A DNA stretch of 64,000 nt, from contig OX345636.1 of assembly GCA_947044365.1 (NCBI GenBank), forward strand, positions 32,124,212 through 32,188,211, read 5' to 3'. Each line of letters starts with the position of its first letter. The first letter of the stretch is position 1. Position numbers and translations under genes: made by a program. Below are positions 10,295-21,838 of the stretch, one piece after another. The stretch comes from Petrosia ficiformis. Taxonomy: Eukaryota > Porifera > Demospongiae > Haplosclerida > Petrosiidae. The notes beneath the pieces are model-generated. The model was not told the DNA's origin. It saw nothing but the letters and a program-made list of their open reading frames with translations, and ran no database searches.

Positions 10295-11737
10295 TCACAG
10301 AAGTAGATTTTCTCTTTTTTTTCTATTACTGCACACACAACAGGCTAACTGGAAGGGAAATGCCACTCTGTGAGTCTGGCTTGAGGAGGAAGTGATGTTC
10401 TCCGCTGACTGAGGAAGGATCCAGGATTGATGGTGATATCTATTCCATTGGTAAGTAATAACTGCTTCGCGGGTTAAGTATCGGTGTTGTTGTGACTGTC
10501 TGTATAAAATGTATGCGTTCACTATGGCTAACTCTAAAAGGTGAAAAGCAGCTCTTTTCCACCACTTTATAGTCCTATGATTGAATCCATAATACGAGAG
10601 ATTTATATACCCCCTCCCATGTATGTGTTGTACTCATTGGTTTCAAAATTTCTTCAGTCCCATCATCAGCTCTTCTTGTTCGTCGTTGTTTTCTAATCAT
10701 TTCATCATCATGTATAGTACTAACCATTGTCACTAATCTCTTGTCCTTCCACTGTAATGCAACTAGGCCATCATTCAAGTCCACATTTGTATCAGATTTC
10801 CCTGCTTCCATTCTTCTGGCATTCCCTGTCTGTCCGCTCTCACAGTCCCACAAGCCCCAAACCCTTTCTCCTTCAGTTTTTTGTATAATGTTGGGCTAGA
10901 GTAATAATTGTCCATATATACATCATGTCCTCTGTGTTCGAGACCTTGAAGAAGTGTGAGGACCACACTTTCAGTTGTCTTACTACTCTCCACTCTTTCC
11001 TGGAAAGGTTAGTGGAAATAAAAAGTATGAAATAAATACTTGTTATGTACACTGGCATAGGTGTACCCTGTATTTGAGTATGCCAGAACAAATGCTTTCA
11101 TTCCCCACTTTGTGGGCTTCTTTGGCAAATATTGTGTGAACCATAAGCGACCCCTTATAGCTAACCATAGACTCATCTCTACCCAAACTGTACTTAGCCT
11201 TGAAGTTTCTGTCAAAAGAGGTCTCCTTGTATAGTGGGGGTTGTAGTTTGGTTGGGCATCTCTTTGGAATTATTCAAGTTCAGGTGGGGATAATGGATAA
11301 TGCCCATGATTAGCAATGAAAAAAATTGAAGCAATTCCTTCACTTGAAATGCTTTTTTTTTCTATTCTTGTAGCCTTGATCTCGGTGGGATGGAACATTC
11401 TTGGAAATAGTCATCAGTATACCTATTGGTTTCTGTGACAATGTGTTGCAAGATGTCCTCAGTGACCAAGAAATTGAAAAAATCCTGTGGAGTGTTTCCT
11501 TCTCTAGTGACTGAGTTGTTCACACTTGTAGTTGCACTTGCACTGTCATTTCCAAGGCCATCACCAGTAGCAAACCACTAGTGCATCATCCTCAGTCTCA
11601 TTTGTGTCCTCATTGTCATTGTTTTCACCACTGTCATAATTTATCCTCATCGTTTCCATCATCTCATCATCATCCACATATCCTTTGAATTCATCATTGT
11701 GGGCGTGTATATATGCCCGTCACGTTCAAAGGGTTAA
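10295..11737 (-). pseudogene. piggyBac transposase relic A
   Basis: Read leftwards from the TTAA at 11734-11737: an acidic Asp/Asn-rich N-terminus (DDDEMMETM region at about 11670), then SLWLAIRGRLWFTQYLPKKP and TKWGMKAFVLAYSNTGY (11215-11060), an intron or gap, then GLEHRGHDVYMDNYYSSP (10950), GFGACGTVRADRQGMPEEW (10850), GLVALQWKDKRLVTMVSTIH (10770) and a C-terminal piece with QSQQHRYLTREAVITYQWN. These are the DDE_Tnp_1_7 (piggyBac) core motifs. At least two frame changes and several stops in the N-terminal third make it non-functional. The 5' terminal repeat is intact at 11700-11733. Confidence 0.85.
11700..11737 (-). repeat. piggyBac A 5' terminal repeat with TTAA
   Basis: Outside-in (minus strand): TTAA, then CCCTTTGAACGTGACG, then GGGCATATATACACGCCC, an imperfect palindrome. 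TTAA at 11734-11737 is the piggyBac target site. Confidence 0.8.
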
Positions 11738-12266
11738 CATGTTGCCTAGCTAGATAGAAGACCTTCCCATGTGGCCAATGATACTAAAATCACGCTTCGT
11801 AAGTTCCAGCAAGACAAATGTTTACAATGCAGCCATTACAGTAACACAACTTTTGATCGGGCATTTTCTCATTACTGGCTCCTGCCTGAAAGAAGTGTAC
11901 GATCTTTCCTCTAATCACAGAATCCTTTGTATTTATTATATTATATTACAGCCCCAAGATGCATTGGTTTTCCAAAGATTAAAAAGCAAAGACCTCAATG
12001 ACTTTCTGGGAAAAATATGTTCCTACAGATCTTAAAACATTTACTTGAATTGTAATAATTACATGAATTACATCAATGAACGAAATAGGTGGACCTATAT
12101 AGAAAGGCTTACACAGCAGCCACTACCTGAATTATACATAATTTCAAGCAGTCCTTCAATAGCGATTACCTCTAAACAGGATGAGTTGTGTTTCATACTC
12201 TACAGGTATGTATGTAATGATAGATTGCATATACCTTAGTAGAAACATATATAATATATATTATTA
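11738..12266. other. Stretch between piggyBac and CACTA relics
   Basis: No family recognised. Two short open stretches on the plus strand (from 11769 and 12045) carry possible pieces such as RAFSHYWLLPERSVRSFL, but without a frame long enough to judge. The 3' part of the minus-strand TNP2 gene would be expected here and is missing. Confidence 0.3.
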
Positions 12267-13085
12267 TTATGTACGCATGTGACTTGGAAGATTTAAAATA
12301 CTAAGTGATATTGGCCACATACTGTAACTAGTCTTTTCTTTTGAAAGCGGATTCATGCCATCTGTACATAAAGCAAACGAAATAGCTCTGGGATCACCTT
12401 CGTATTGTCTTTCGGGAGAATAAAGGTTCTTCCAAACAGAAGATTGATGAATGTCATGAACTACAGTTTCACCAGCTGAAGCATGCTGTTGTAGAAGCTT
12501 TGACAAACTTGGAATAGAAAACATTCTTTCAATACGAGGTAGTACTGGTAAATATTTAAAACGCTTCCGAGGTTGAGTGCTTCTATCTTTGTATCTCTGT
12601 TCGTCACATTTTGGACACTTAGTTAGATGTGCATAAGCATTACGAAAAATAAGACAATCATTACTGCAACAATCAAATTCTTTTGGTGTAATTAAATTTG
12701 GATTGATTTTTCGAAGAGCAGCTTCATAGGATGATGGCAGAGTATTATGTCGTGGCAAAATAAATGTATGAAGAATGTAGAGTAAACGACTCAGAGCTTC
12801 CTTGCTGATTCCAGGAAATGCAGCAAACCAAGAGAATAATATCGCTAAAGTGTTGATGACAGTTATTTCAGAGTTTGGATACGTTTGCTGGGTGTCACAT
12901 TCTAGGGAAGGCTCATGAATGTAGTCTGAGATTGAATGCGGCATCTGTACATCACTGAAATCTGAGTAACTTTCTTGAGGCATTTCGTCATCAGATGTGT
13001 TTGAAGCAGTTTCATCCTCATCATCATAATCTGACTCCGTAGTAGAATGGTAATCACATGAAAATGGTTCATTCATAATTGGATA

Positions 13086-14129
13086 CAGTAGCCCTCAATA
13101 AAAAGTTCCCGTACAGTAAACGTACTACGCACGTACAACTTGCGTATTACGCTGTGAGTACGCTATGATACGTACGTAGTTTGTATACGTTACGGTACGT
13201 ATACGCCCACATTACAAATAATAATTAAAGAGTGATTAATTAACCCTTTACCGACTATAATTGAGTTTTCGTCTATGGAAATTTTCAACACTATAACTCT
13301 CATATTTTACATGTATAAGACTCAACATTCTAACTTGCTTTGTGGAAAGAAGAGTCTTTAAAAAAACCCATTTATGTAAAATTTATACTTTTCTATCAGC
13401 AGAAAGAGAGAAAGGCGAACGTTTGTAAGTATAGTAGTCGACGGGCAACGCCCACTTTTTGTCTAGTCTGTATAACATCTGAATTTTGAGCAACCATGAC
13501 TTTTAACTCACTTAGTCATACAGAAGACCTTCTAAGAAAGCCATTGATACCAGAAACATGCTTCGTTAGCTGCAGGAAAGCAGCAAGACGAGTGTTTGAA
13601 ACTGTAGTAGTCATCTGTAAGTCAACTATACTTCTGATTTCTGCCGTTATTTTTGACGGCCATCCAGAGCCATGTCGTCTACAAATCCTTCCAGATGAAC
13701 TGTAGAGTTATAAATTTGTATATTCCTCGTCTGCTGCCTTCTTCTTGAAGTTTCTTGGCAATAGTAGGCACTCTAAAACCTTTACTGTGGTAGAAGAGAA
13801 TCTGCTGCTTGACATAAACCATCGTAACACACTTAGTAGTTCTGAAAAGAACTTAAGAACGAAGATAGAAAGTAGATGCAGAAAGAGAAATAAACGAAGA
13901 ATAAGACAGACCTAACAGAAACGCTAAAGAAACGAAATAAACCGCAGACGTTAGGCCTAGGCACGTGTCACTAAGGTGTGGCAATTATAATTTGACATAA
14001 TTATGTACGTTACACTGCGCAATAAGTGCGTAGCCATCTACACGTAAGTAGTAATAGCGTAATACGGTAAGTAACGTAGCACGTACGTACTACATCTACG
14101 GTACGGGAACTTTTTTTTGAGGGCTACTG
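13086..14129. mobile_element. Tc1/mariner-type element inserted in the TNP2 gene
   Basis: Terminal inverted repeats start CAGTAGCCCTCAA at 13086 and end TTGAGGGCTACTG at 14129; over about 29 bases they differ at only one or two positions and continue to GTTCCCGTAC. TA flanks both sides (13084-13085 and 14130-14131), the mariner target duplication. The ends also contain several TACGTA-rich stretches. A decayed transposase N-terminus lies inside on the minus strand; no catalytic domain is left, so it is a deletion derivative of about 1.04 kb. Confidence 0.85.
13500..13825 (-). pseudogene. Tc1-like transposase N-terminal relic
   Basis: Minus strand from 13822: MVYVKQQILFYHSKGFRVPT then IAKKLQEEG, a frame change, RRGIYKFI, then RRHGSGWPSKITAEIRSIVD and NTRLAAFLQLTKHVSG. 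This is the paired-like helix-turn-helix pair with the GRPSK-x-T hinge seen in Tc1-like transposases (IAKxLxEEG; GSGxPSKIT). Frame changes and the missing DDE part show that it is dead. Confidence 0.65.
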
Positions 14130-14360
14130 TACTTCATCTTAATGCCTTTTAAACGAATCTTGCTTATAGGAACATCATCTTCATCATCACTGTACAGTTC
14201 TTCAAGTTCCATGTCACTGGTATCCTATTAAAAATCATGATTGAGATAATAACAACTAGTACTATGGTCTTCATTATCTGTAAGACATAAATACAGATTA
14301 TAAGACTATACTCACGCTGAAAGACAACTTTCTCTTTCTTTTATCACCTTCCATCTTGAC

Positions 14361-14543
14361 TTAATTATATACGCTCATTGTGGGCGTGGTGCGAAGAAAT
14401 GTATATAGACACGCAACGCAATGATCACGTGAACTCGCTTTTGAAAATGACAAAGATGATGGAAGTGTTGATACCATCAAAAAGAAAGGCTAAGGTTCAA
14501 ATGACTGTGTTAATCATTGATCCACATGGTTAAGTGTTAGATT
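14361..14543. promoter_or_regulatory. Spacer between divergent TNP2 and partner gene
   Basis: About 185 bp separate the minus-strand ATG near 14358 and the plus-strand ATG at 14544. The stretch includes GTGGGCGTGGTGCG and ATCACGTGA. A shared promoter is inferred from position only. Confidence 0.35.
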
Positions 14544-16764
14544 ATGGAAGGAAACAAAGAAATGATGGAAGCTTTTGCTGAGTTGATCAAGACATGGAAG
14601 TGCACTAGTGATGAAAGAGAATCATCATCAAACATGGCTAATAAAGAGGAGACAGTAATAGATAAAGATCAGTCAGAAACGGAGTCATTTTCAGCTGAGG
14701 AATATTTGTCCAAAGACAGGAAGTCAAAGGCAAGGCAGAAGTTCAGGGTTAGTAGATCTTTCTGACTTTCAAGCCCAATATATTTCTCACATTTCATCCT
14801 AGCTAGCTTTATGTACTTTTGTATTCATATAGTACTTTGATTTCTGTTACCTTATAAGTATGGGGCTCGCCCCAAGTAGTATACACACTTACAATTAATA
14901 TTCATAGCTCCCCCCTCTTACTTTCCTATGACAGCATGTTTTAAAGCGGGCATGCCTCGATGCAAAGGCTTGGATGAATAGAACATTAAAGAATTAGACC
15001 AGAAGCAATTGAAATACATTCATGATGAAGTGAGTTTCATAACAACCTGACTTGTCATATATTAGTGCTATTGTTAATATAATTATATTATATAGTATGA
15101 AGCATCATTCATGATATGGTTAGCTGATATTGTGATCATACTTTTCAAATTGTATGTAATCATAATCATGCTTCTGCAATCGTAATTATAATCGTAATCA
15201 CCTTTTTTTGACTGTAATCATAATCATAACTATTTTCTATAATCATGTCTTCGTAAGTGTAATACCATGACGATTTCATACTTAAGTGAAAATATCATGT
15301 TATCACTGACTGATTTCATAATTGATCACTTTTATTTGTATAAATTAAGGTATACAAACAGTGTCCAGCTTTGCAACTTCATGAACACAAAATAGAATTT
15401 TATGCAAGTCTTTTTAATTGAAGCGAAGCATTATGCTCTAAAGGTAAAGTATACAGACATGAAAAATGTAAATGCTTATGTATGTTTGTTATTGTTTGTT
15501 AGACTGGCAAAATCACAAAAGAAGTTATAAAAAGAAATGTTAAACACAAGGTATGTAATAAGTATGTATGCTTATTCTATTCGTCATTACTTGTTTATAC
15601 ATGTAATTGAAAGGGGAAAGGAAAAGAAAGTAAATATGGTCATAAGAGTGAGTGTAAAGGAAAGAAAAAGGTTATATTATTTGTAAAACATTTCACTAAT
15701 AATTCATATTACTTAATCAATGTACAGAGTACTGCTAAAGAAAGCTCATTTATCAGCGATATTCATGAACACGTATGTTGTAAATATAGATGTACATGTA
15801 CATGATAATACATGTACATACAATGACTGTAAATGTATGCTATGGCTGCAATTCTGTTTACATATTAACGATCTAAGGAAAAAAGGAAAGAGAGTGGTAA
15901 AACTGGGAAAGTGAAGCAAACTATTGTTTCTGACTTTATTTTGTACTGTTATATAGAAAGAAGATAAAGATGATACAAGCACATCAAGTGATCTTGAAGA
16001 CGTAAATTCATATAATCGAAAAGGTCTATTGATTACCTAAGCTTTTCTGTAATAGGTTTCAAACAAAAGTGATTATGAAATTAGTGCAATGGCAAATAAG
16101 AATGCCAATAAGTCATTAATGGAAGCATTGAAGGTATGCTATGCAATAATAATGTCTTTGTTTTACTTTCATACACAGGAGAGTGAAAGATCTGGAGCAA
16201 CTATAAAGCCCATGTTTGAAATAGGGTATTAGTATTATATTTTTATCACTTCCTCCATTATATATATTTTTAAAACAGGGAAAGTGTAGTTGTTACACAT
16301 AACAAAAGTGATCTATGCCTAGCAACTTATGTAAAGAACGTGAATGGTGGGTGTGTTGTCCTTATCGTCCGTTATTACACTACAATTATTTTTCCTTTTG
16401 TAGAAATGTATGCTGAGTTGATATTCAATTATTTAATTGGTGAACAGTGTCCAGATGTTGAACTTCCTTCACCGGTTGAGCAATCACCAATATTAGGGCG
16501 GTCTAAAAAATTCCTCTTTAGTGAACTTCAGGTAGGCTGTAATAGTATATTAAACATATTTAATATATACATGTAGTTGTTACCAAATACATTTTTGATA
16601 TACAGAGTGGAGATATGTTTAAGTGGAAACAAGAAAAACTTAAGAAAAATCTGTCTGTAGGAGGATATGTGTATGGCGTTATTTCACCTCAACACAGTAC
16701 TACTCTTCCACAGAAAAGACGTATTAAACCAAACAAAAAGTACACTGAAGACCATTATTTTTAG
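14544..16764 (+). pseudogene. Multi-exon partner gene of the CACTA element, family unknown
   Basis: Exon-like blocks with GT/AG borders, in order: 14544-14747 (MEGNKEMMEAFAELIKTWKC start, acidic), about 14945-15028 (DQKQLKYIHDE, one frameshift), about 15350-15462 (has a stop), about 15502-15550 (TGKITKEVIKRNVKHK), 15960-16021, 16056-16134 (SDYEISAMANKNANKSLMEA), 16180-16227, 16280-16348 (ESVVVTHNKSDLCLATYVKN), 16404-16530 (EMYAELIFNYLIGEQCPDVE), and 16606-16764 (KNLSVGGYVYGVISPQHS ... KKYTEDHYF-stop). I do not recognise the family. It lies between the TNP2 promoter side and a CACTA terminal repeat, so it is probably the element's second gene. The late exons look intact; the early ones carry a frameshift and a stop. 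Confidence 0.5.
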
Positions 16765-16919
16765 TTCTAAACTTGTAATTAATAGGTGTTAATATTTGAC
16801 AATTCACTGATTATAGGTAATAACTCTAATTTTGTTCAAGTGATGTGTTTCTATTTATTCTTTTGAGTTATAGTAACTTTATGATTAATAAATCTTCATT
16901 AATCATTACTAATTTTGCT

Positions 16920-17103
16920 TTAAGATCATTTTCCAATGAATTTCAGACAATTGATTTACAGATGATTTTCATGAGGTTTTCAGTAGCTTTTCAATAGTTT
17001 TTCATTAGTTTTTAATATAGATTTCAGAAGATTTTCATATTATATTTCAGTTTTAATCTCCAGTTACTTTCAGAGACTTTTCAGAACAATTATCCCAGTA
17101 GTG
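16920..17103 (-). repeat. CACTA terminal repeat and subterminal motifs, element 1
   Basis: Read from 17103 inward on the minus strand: CACTACTGGGATAATTG, then a run of CTGAAAA/ATGAAAA words every 13-18 bases (for example TCTGAAAAG, CTATTGAAAAG, CTACTGAAAA, CTCATGAAAA). The CACTA start and short clustered subterminal repeats are hallmarks of EnSpm/CACTA elements. Confidence 0.75.
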
Positions 17104-17148
17104 AATTATAAGTATATCCAGTTTTTGAGTCAGCTAAAACATAAGCTT

Positions 17149-18051
17149 TCAATCCCACTTGTTAGGTTTTTTTGGTAGATACTGGATAAACCATATCCTA
17201 CCCTTAAAACTCACCATAGATTCATCCACTGCTAGCTCGCGACTAGGGTTGTATGCAAATTGGAAATTGGATAACAGAGGTCTCAAAAGTGGCCTTATTT
17301 TAAATAGTGGGTCATAACCAGGTTCACCTTTCCTTTTGCCATTGAGATGTATGAATTTTAGAATCACAAAGAATCTATCTGTGGTCATTATTCGTGAAAA
17401 GCCATTTGTGCCAAAAGGCCAGGTTTTTACCCAGTAGTCCTCTATTCTGGGATAGTGAATGACCCCCATAATAATTATTATGGCTATGAATTATAGTAAT
17501 TCTGTAAGATTATGTATCTTTTTCTTCCAGGTATGAAGTCTTGATTACCTGGGAATATCTGGATTTGCTCCAAAATGTTGATCAGCGTACAGATTTGTCT
17601 GAATGACTATGTGGTCCAAAATGCTATCAGTCATAAGAAGCTGGAAGTAGTCAATAGGTGTTTTGTTTGACATATCAAGGCTACAAGCTGGTCCTTCTAC
17701 AAGGTCCTGATTTTGACTGGCTTCTCTTGAAAAGCATTCATTACTATCAATACCATCACTGTTCTCTGTCATCATTTCACCATTTGTTTCCTCAATTTCT
17801 ACCTCTTCATTATCGTCATTGCCTTCATTTGCATCCATCACTTGCATCATTTCTGTTTCATCTACATAGCCATCAAATTCATCTCCACTGTCGATTTCAT
17901 CTTCTGGTCCATCTAATAAGGAGGGGCTCTCATAGACCTGTGGTAACCTGCTGTAATAATTTTAGCACCTGCGCATATATATATACGCACCGCGTTCAAG
18001 CATGTTATACGCATGCGCATATATATATGCGCACCGCATTCAAAGGGTTAA
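17149..18051 (-). pseudogene. piggyBac transposase relic B (5' half)
   Basis: N-terminus from about 17900 is acidic (QVMDANEGNDDNEEVEIEET), followed by PIDYFQLLMTDSILDHIVIQ, TNLYADQHF (17850-17560), then MGVIHYPRIEDYWVKTWPFG, DRFFVILKFIHL and ELAVDESMVSFKGRIWFIQY (17469-17150). All are piggyBac DDE_Tnp_1_7 motifs, including the first catalytic Asp in AVDESM. The rest of the core is absent. The 5' end, with TTAA at 18048-18051, is intact. Confidence 0.85.
17965..18051 (-). repeat. piggyBac B 5' terminal repeat with doubled palindrome
   Basis: Outside-in: TTAA, CCCTTTGAATGCGGT, palindrome GCGCATATATATATGCGC, a spacer with GCGTATAACATGC, then TTGAACGCGGT and GCGTATATATATATGCGC. The palindrome plus TTGAAYGCGGT unit is present twice. 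Confidence 0.8.
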
Positions 18052-18179
18052 CCTAGACCCTTGCATACATTACGTACTGAATATTACTTACCCTGTTATA
18101 ATTCTTCATCTAATCCTGATACATTGACATCTAACATGCAATCGTTAAACACCCCTAGATGATGTCATCAACAAGACTT

Positions 18180-18890
18180 TTTTCCAGACTAGTTCATCAC
18201 TTAGACTTCGAAAGGTGGAAGATGACGAAGATGACGAAGATGGTAACAGGTAAGGCACAGCTATAATAATTACTAGTGATGCAGAATTTTCAACCTAAAT
18301 AAAAATTATCACAGTGATAACAAAAATGCAATTAATGAAATAACCATGACGACACATTCCTGATGATGAAGAAGAAATCGTGAGATATTTTGGGTTTATG
18401 ATCCTAATGGGTCTAGTACCTATACACTCCATATATGACTACTGAGAAAGTAATAAAATATTCCACTATTCACCTGTCGTAGACAAGATATCCTGTGATA
18501 GATTTTTGGATATACATAAATATTTTCATTTTGTAGATGACAGCTCCCCACCAGTGCATGGCAGCTGTGGATGTGACAAACTTGGTAAAGTTTGCCCAGC
18601 AATTAAATATGTACAACAAACATAAAGACGTCACTGTTGATGAGGCTTTGATACCTTTCAAGGGTCGTAGTTCTACGAAGCAATACATACCTGGAAAAGA
18701 GGATTTAAGATCTGAATGAGAGCAGATGTTACAAATGGATGTTTCCAAATTAGATGTTTTTGTAGGAATAAAAGGAAATAAAGTGGAGACAGGATTAGGA
18801 AGGACTGTCGTTTAAAACCTTACTGATAGATTAAAAAACCGTTATCATCCTATATATTTTGACAATTTCTTTTCACCAAAGCAAAGGTAG
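18180..18890 (+). pseudogene. piggyBac transposase relic C
   Basis: Plus-strand order: acidic VEDDEDDEDGN near 18211; EEEIVRYFGFMILMGLVPIH near 18367; FHYSPVVDKISCDRFLDIHK near 18460; SPPVHGSCGCDKLGKVCPAI; then NKHKDVTVDEALIPFKGRSS with catalytic Asp near 18635; LDVFVGIKGNKVETGLGRT; and RYHPIYFDNFF near 18845. Frames change at least three times and stops occur. Orientation is opposite to piggyBac relics A and B, and the sequence is clearly divergent from them. Confidence 0.8.
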
Positions 18891-19062
18891 ACAGCAGACT
18901 ATTTATTAATAACAATTATATATATTCCGACACGTGTCAAGTTTGTTTATTTGTGATGGCCTTTCAGAAGCAAAGTAAAGGTAGACAGCAGACTATTTTT
19001 GACTGTTTAGATATGAAACTGATGAACAGTGATACAGCTGGAAAGTAATGATATCAGGACCA

Positions 19063-19097
19063 CCAGGAGCTTATGAGGGGTGCCCATAAGCTCCTGG
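19063..19097. repeat. Short perfect hairpin
   Basis: CCAGGAGCTTATG (19063-19075) pairs perfectly with CATAAGCTCCTGG (19085-19097) around a 9-base loop. It lies just after the piggyBac C relic. Confidence 0.7.
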
Positions 19098-19844
19098 GAC
19101 CACCAATGTTGATTTTAACAGTTGCATGTACAAGTTCCTGGCAAAGTTCCTGACGATGTCGCAATATAACTAGAAATGTCCGTTTATTAACTTCTTGGTT
19201 GTGTTATTCATGTCACTATTATTAATCGACACGCCCATCATGAATAAATAATTTTTTGGAGCGGTTTGCACGCCGATTGTCTTTTTTTTTAGGCCCAGGT
19301 ATCAATTACGGTCTGGCTATGCCAATGAATATGTGTATAAAATGGTTATGGTTAGTGATGTAATGATTTTGTCTAAAACTTAGTTTTTCGTAAAGTTGAG
19401 AGTTATAGAACATAAAACTTGTTCTGTTACAGGCATTGTAAAGAATGGCATGTATTTGTCATAGTGGCAGAGAAAATGATTGTTTCTGTAACTACCACAT
19501 TATACACACCACAATCACACACTTCATTTAACATGATATATATATACATACCTATTCTATCATTGTTAATAATAATCTACATTCATAACATAAATAGCTA
19601 CTCATGTTGATAATAGTAGAGTTCTCACCATGTGCATATCACGCATTCTTCAGTATTGGTTGGCTCTCTTGAGACTCTACACTTATATCAGTCCTCCAAC
19701 TATCTGCAGTCACAGCAAAAGGCAAATAGAGTCTGAGAAGCACACTTGCCATGTGCTAAGTTTTCGAAGGAAAAAATTTCGTCATTTACGGTATACGCCC
19801 ACGCGTAATTTCGTAGCGAAAGTCAATTGTTTCAGGATCCTGCA
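19098..19844. other. Non-coding stretch
   Basis: No gene recognised. Short open stretches at 19419 and 19630 show no family motif. A palindromic ATATATATAC run lies near 19540. Confidence 0.3.
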
Positions 19845-20150
19845 TTAAATAGCCTCATGATCAGATACAGACCATATGAAATGAGAATTACCAATGTTAT
19901 TACCTGGTGAATATACAAGAAGGATTGTGCGTATCCCTATACATACACTTTGAACTTGTGTTATACAGTGATATCTTTTCATAGATCTCAATCCTCTTAC
20001 TCCCTTCCTTCTCCATAGTCCATGATGCAGCCAGCACATAGTAGATACCAGTCTGGTTGCAATTAATTACTAGTTCAGGTGCTATCTCATCAATCTCCAC
20101 AACAACTGTTCTTTCAGGGACACAAAGTTCTTCACAATAACTTTAGCTTT
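19845..20150 (-). pseudogene. DDE_1 (pogo/Tigger-like) transposase fragment
   Basis: Minus strand from about 20105: MEIDEIAPELVINCNQTGIY, then YVLAASWTMEKEGSKRIEIY. Intact relatives carry I-N-W-D-Q-T-G-I at the first catalytic Asp and SWTM-x-x-x-GS-x-R-V after it; here the Asp position reads Asn (NCNQTG). The next motif is blurred and a frame change leads to NNIGNSHFIWSVSDHEAI. It is a dead fragment. Confidence 0.5.
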
Positions 20151-20214
20151 TTATTGTTGGTCTATTTACAAACCCATACAGTTTAGGAGATTTTTAGCCC
20201 AATATTTTGTCAAG

Positions 20215-21838
20215 GTGATAAGACAACCATTGCAAGCAAGCAGGCATCCTTACCGACACAAATTTCGGAGCACAAGCAATAGCTGTGTTCACTACAGCCA
20301 ACAGAATATCATAGTTGCATTAATGGTTGTTTTCTTTTTTGGAATGAGTACGAACATCTCAATAAGTGTCCTGTATGTGGTGAAGATAGGTATAAAGATG
20401 GCGGTACCGAACCATGCAAGCGTTTCAAATATTTGTCATTACTTCCCCATATTTAAAGAATATATTCTATACCTAATTTAGCTAAACTGATACTTTTATT
20501 GCAGTACTGAGTATGTATTATTTTTTTATTTATTCAGGTGCAAGAGCATATTATGGATATTTAAGGGGAATACTCAAAGAATTTAGATAAAATGGTGTAT
20601 CTTGGTCACAGAAGTTTTCTACCTCCGAACCATTCATTTCATCATGACAGACATAATTTCCCTCACAGAAAGGACCCAACAACACCACCAGCAAATAAAA
20701 CCCAAGATTTTATTGACTTGAGTAACAAAAGGTATGCTAAAGCTGTTAACAAGAAGGACAAGACAGAAATTGTTCAAAAGTATGAACGTAAAGGTGAGTA
20801 TGCTCCACGGAAGTTGCCTTATCACGACAGAATACTTAGTACACCAGTGGAACCTATGCATGTGGTGAAAGATGTAGTAGAGCATATTGTTCAAATGATT
20901 TCTGAAGTCATAAACATAGTGAAGGTACGTAATGAGAAAAAGTGTCATGGTCGGTTTCATAATGCATGGGTTGATCATCCTACTAAAAGATAATTACCAA
21001 AAGCTCCATTTTCCTTTTCTAAATCTGTGCCAATAGCAGAGCACAATCAATTTGTATACCATCAACGTTTGATTGGCAGTCTAGAGACTTATTTACATCT
21101 CATGGAATGAAATCTCACGAGTGGAAAGAAGTTGTTTGCTGTGGGATAATAAAGTATTGTATTCGAGGTATTCTGGGCTACAATCAATGTAAAACTCTTT
21201 TCAAATTTTGTGAATCTAATGTCACGACTGTTTTCATAGTAGGTTTTTTCTGATGATGTTGTCAGGAGCACTTGCTTGTTCACTTTCTGAACAAGCAATC
21301 ACAGTGTTTAACAATGCCTTGTACCAATCTCAAACATCTACTAATTTTTACCACTCAGATGACGAGGATGTTCAAGTGATGATGACCTTGATATTCTCAG
21401 TTTTATCGAAGTCATATTCCTGAATATAGTGAGTTGTGCATGCGATACTCTGAAGACAGAAAGAAGGCAAAAGCCAGACATCAATTACGAAAGTTTCCTG
21501 CAATGCATTAGTGGACACCTACTGATAACGGACCATTATTGACACCACACGAAAAGAAACTATTATCAGGTCCACTAAAACGGGGTAAGATTTTAAACAC
21601 ATGCACTATTGTAACCCCACAACAGAGGGAGGTAATGTACAAATCAAGATTGTGTGCTTGTTCAAAGATGATTTCTTCTCCTGTTTCTGTTACAATCTCT
21701 CCACAAGTCACTGAATTTGGAGACATAAAATTTTTTAACCCGTCGTATACATTGGCTTACATTGATTGGTATACTGAGTATGAGTGTGATCCTGAGTCAG
21801 GATTAATTATCATGACTAATTCTTTGTTTCTAGTATGA
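20215..21838 (+). pseudogene. Second CACTA/EnSpm TNP2-like relic
   Basis: Plus strand: WNEYEHLNKCPVCGEDRYKD then GGTEPCKRFKYLSLLPHI near 20335-20455 (same zinc motif as CPKCDEQRYKD at 12600). Then AYYGYLRGILKEFR near 20548, and a 133-codon open stretch from 20592 with YLGHRSFLPPNH and KLPYHDRILSTPVEPMHVVK. A further block from about 21410 reads YSELCMRYSEDRKKAKARHQ, then TDNGPLLTPHEKKLLSGPLK and EFGDIKFFNPSYTLAYIDWY, ending at a stop near 21838. The first two blocks fit TNP2; the last is the probable C-terminal region. Frame changes and stops separate the blocks. The CACTA end at 22408 closes the element on the right. Confidence 0.65.

Larger units (their letters stand above)
12267..14360 (-). 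pseudogene. CACTA/EnSpm TNP2-like transposase gene, interrupted
   Basis: Exon 1 starts at ATG 14358-14356 (MEGDKRKRKLSFS, then GT). A second exon resumes near 14225 (DTSDMELEELYSDDEDDVP) and runs into a foreign insertion at 14131. It resumes on the other side at 13085 in the same frame and stays open to about 12270. The main part has an acidic region, CSNDCLIFRNAYAHLTKC, the zinc motif CPKCDEQRYKD, then RKRFKYLPVLPRIERMFSIP, GDPRAISFALCTDGMNP and SYSMWPISLSILNLP. These are N-terminal motifs of Transposase_21/TNP2 as seen in metazoan EnSpm elements. The catalytic part beyond MWPI is absent, so the gene is truncated at its 3' side. Confidence 0.75.

Noticed and set aside
12060..12160. CACTACCTGAATTATAC as the left CACTA terminal repeat
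   Set aside because: Only the first bases match the right end and no CTGAAAA words follow.
13245..13460. Small piggyBac-type MITE starting at TTAACCCTTTACCGAC
   Set aside because: It lies within the Tc1-like element and no matching end with TTAA was found.
20634..20978. 114-codon minus-strand frame
   Set aside because: It is the antisense of the TNP2-like block on the plus strand.
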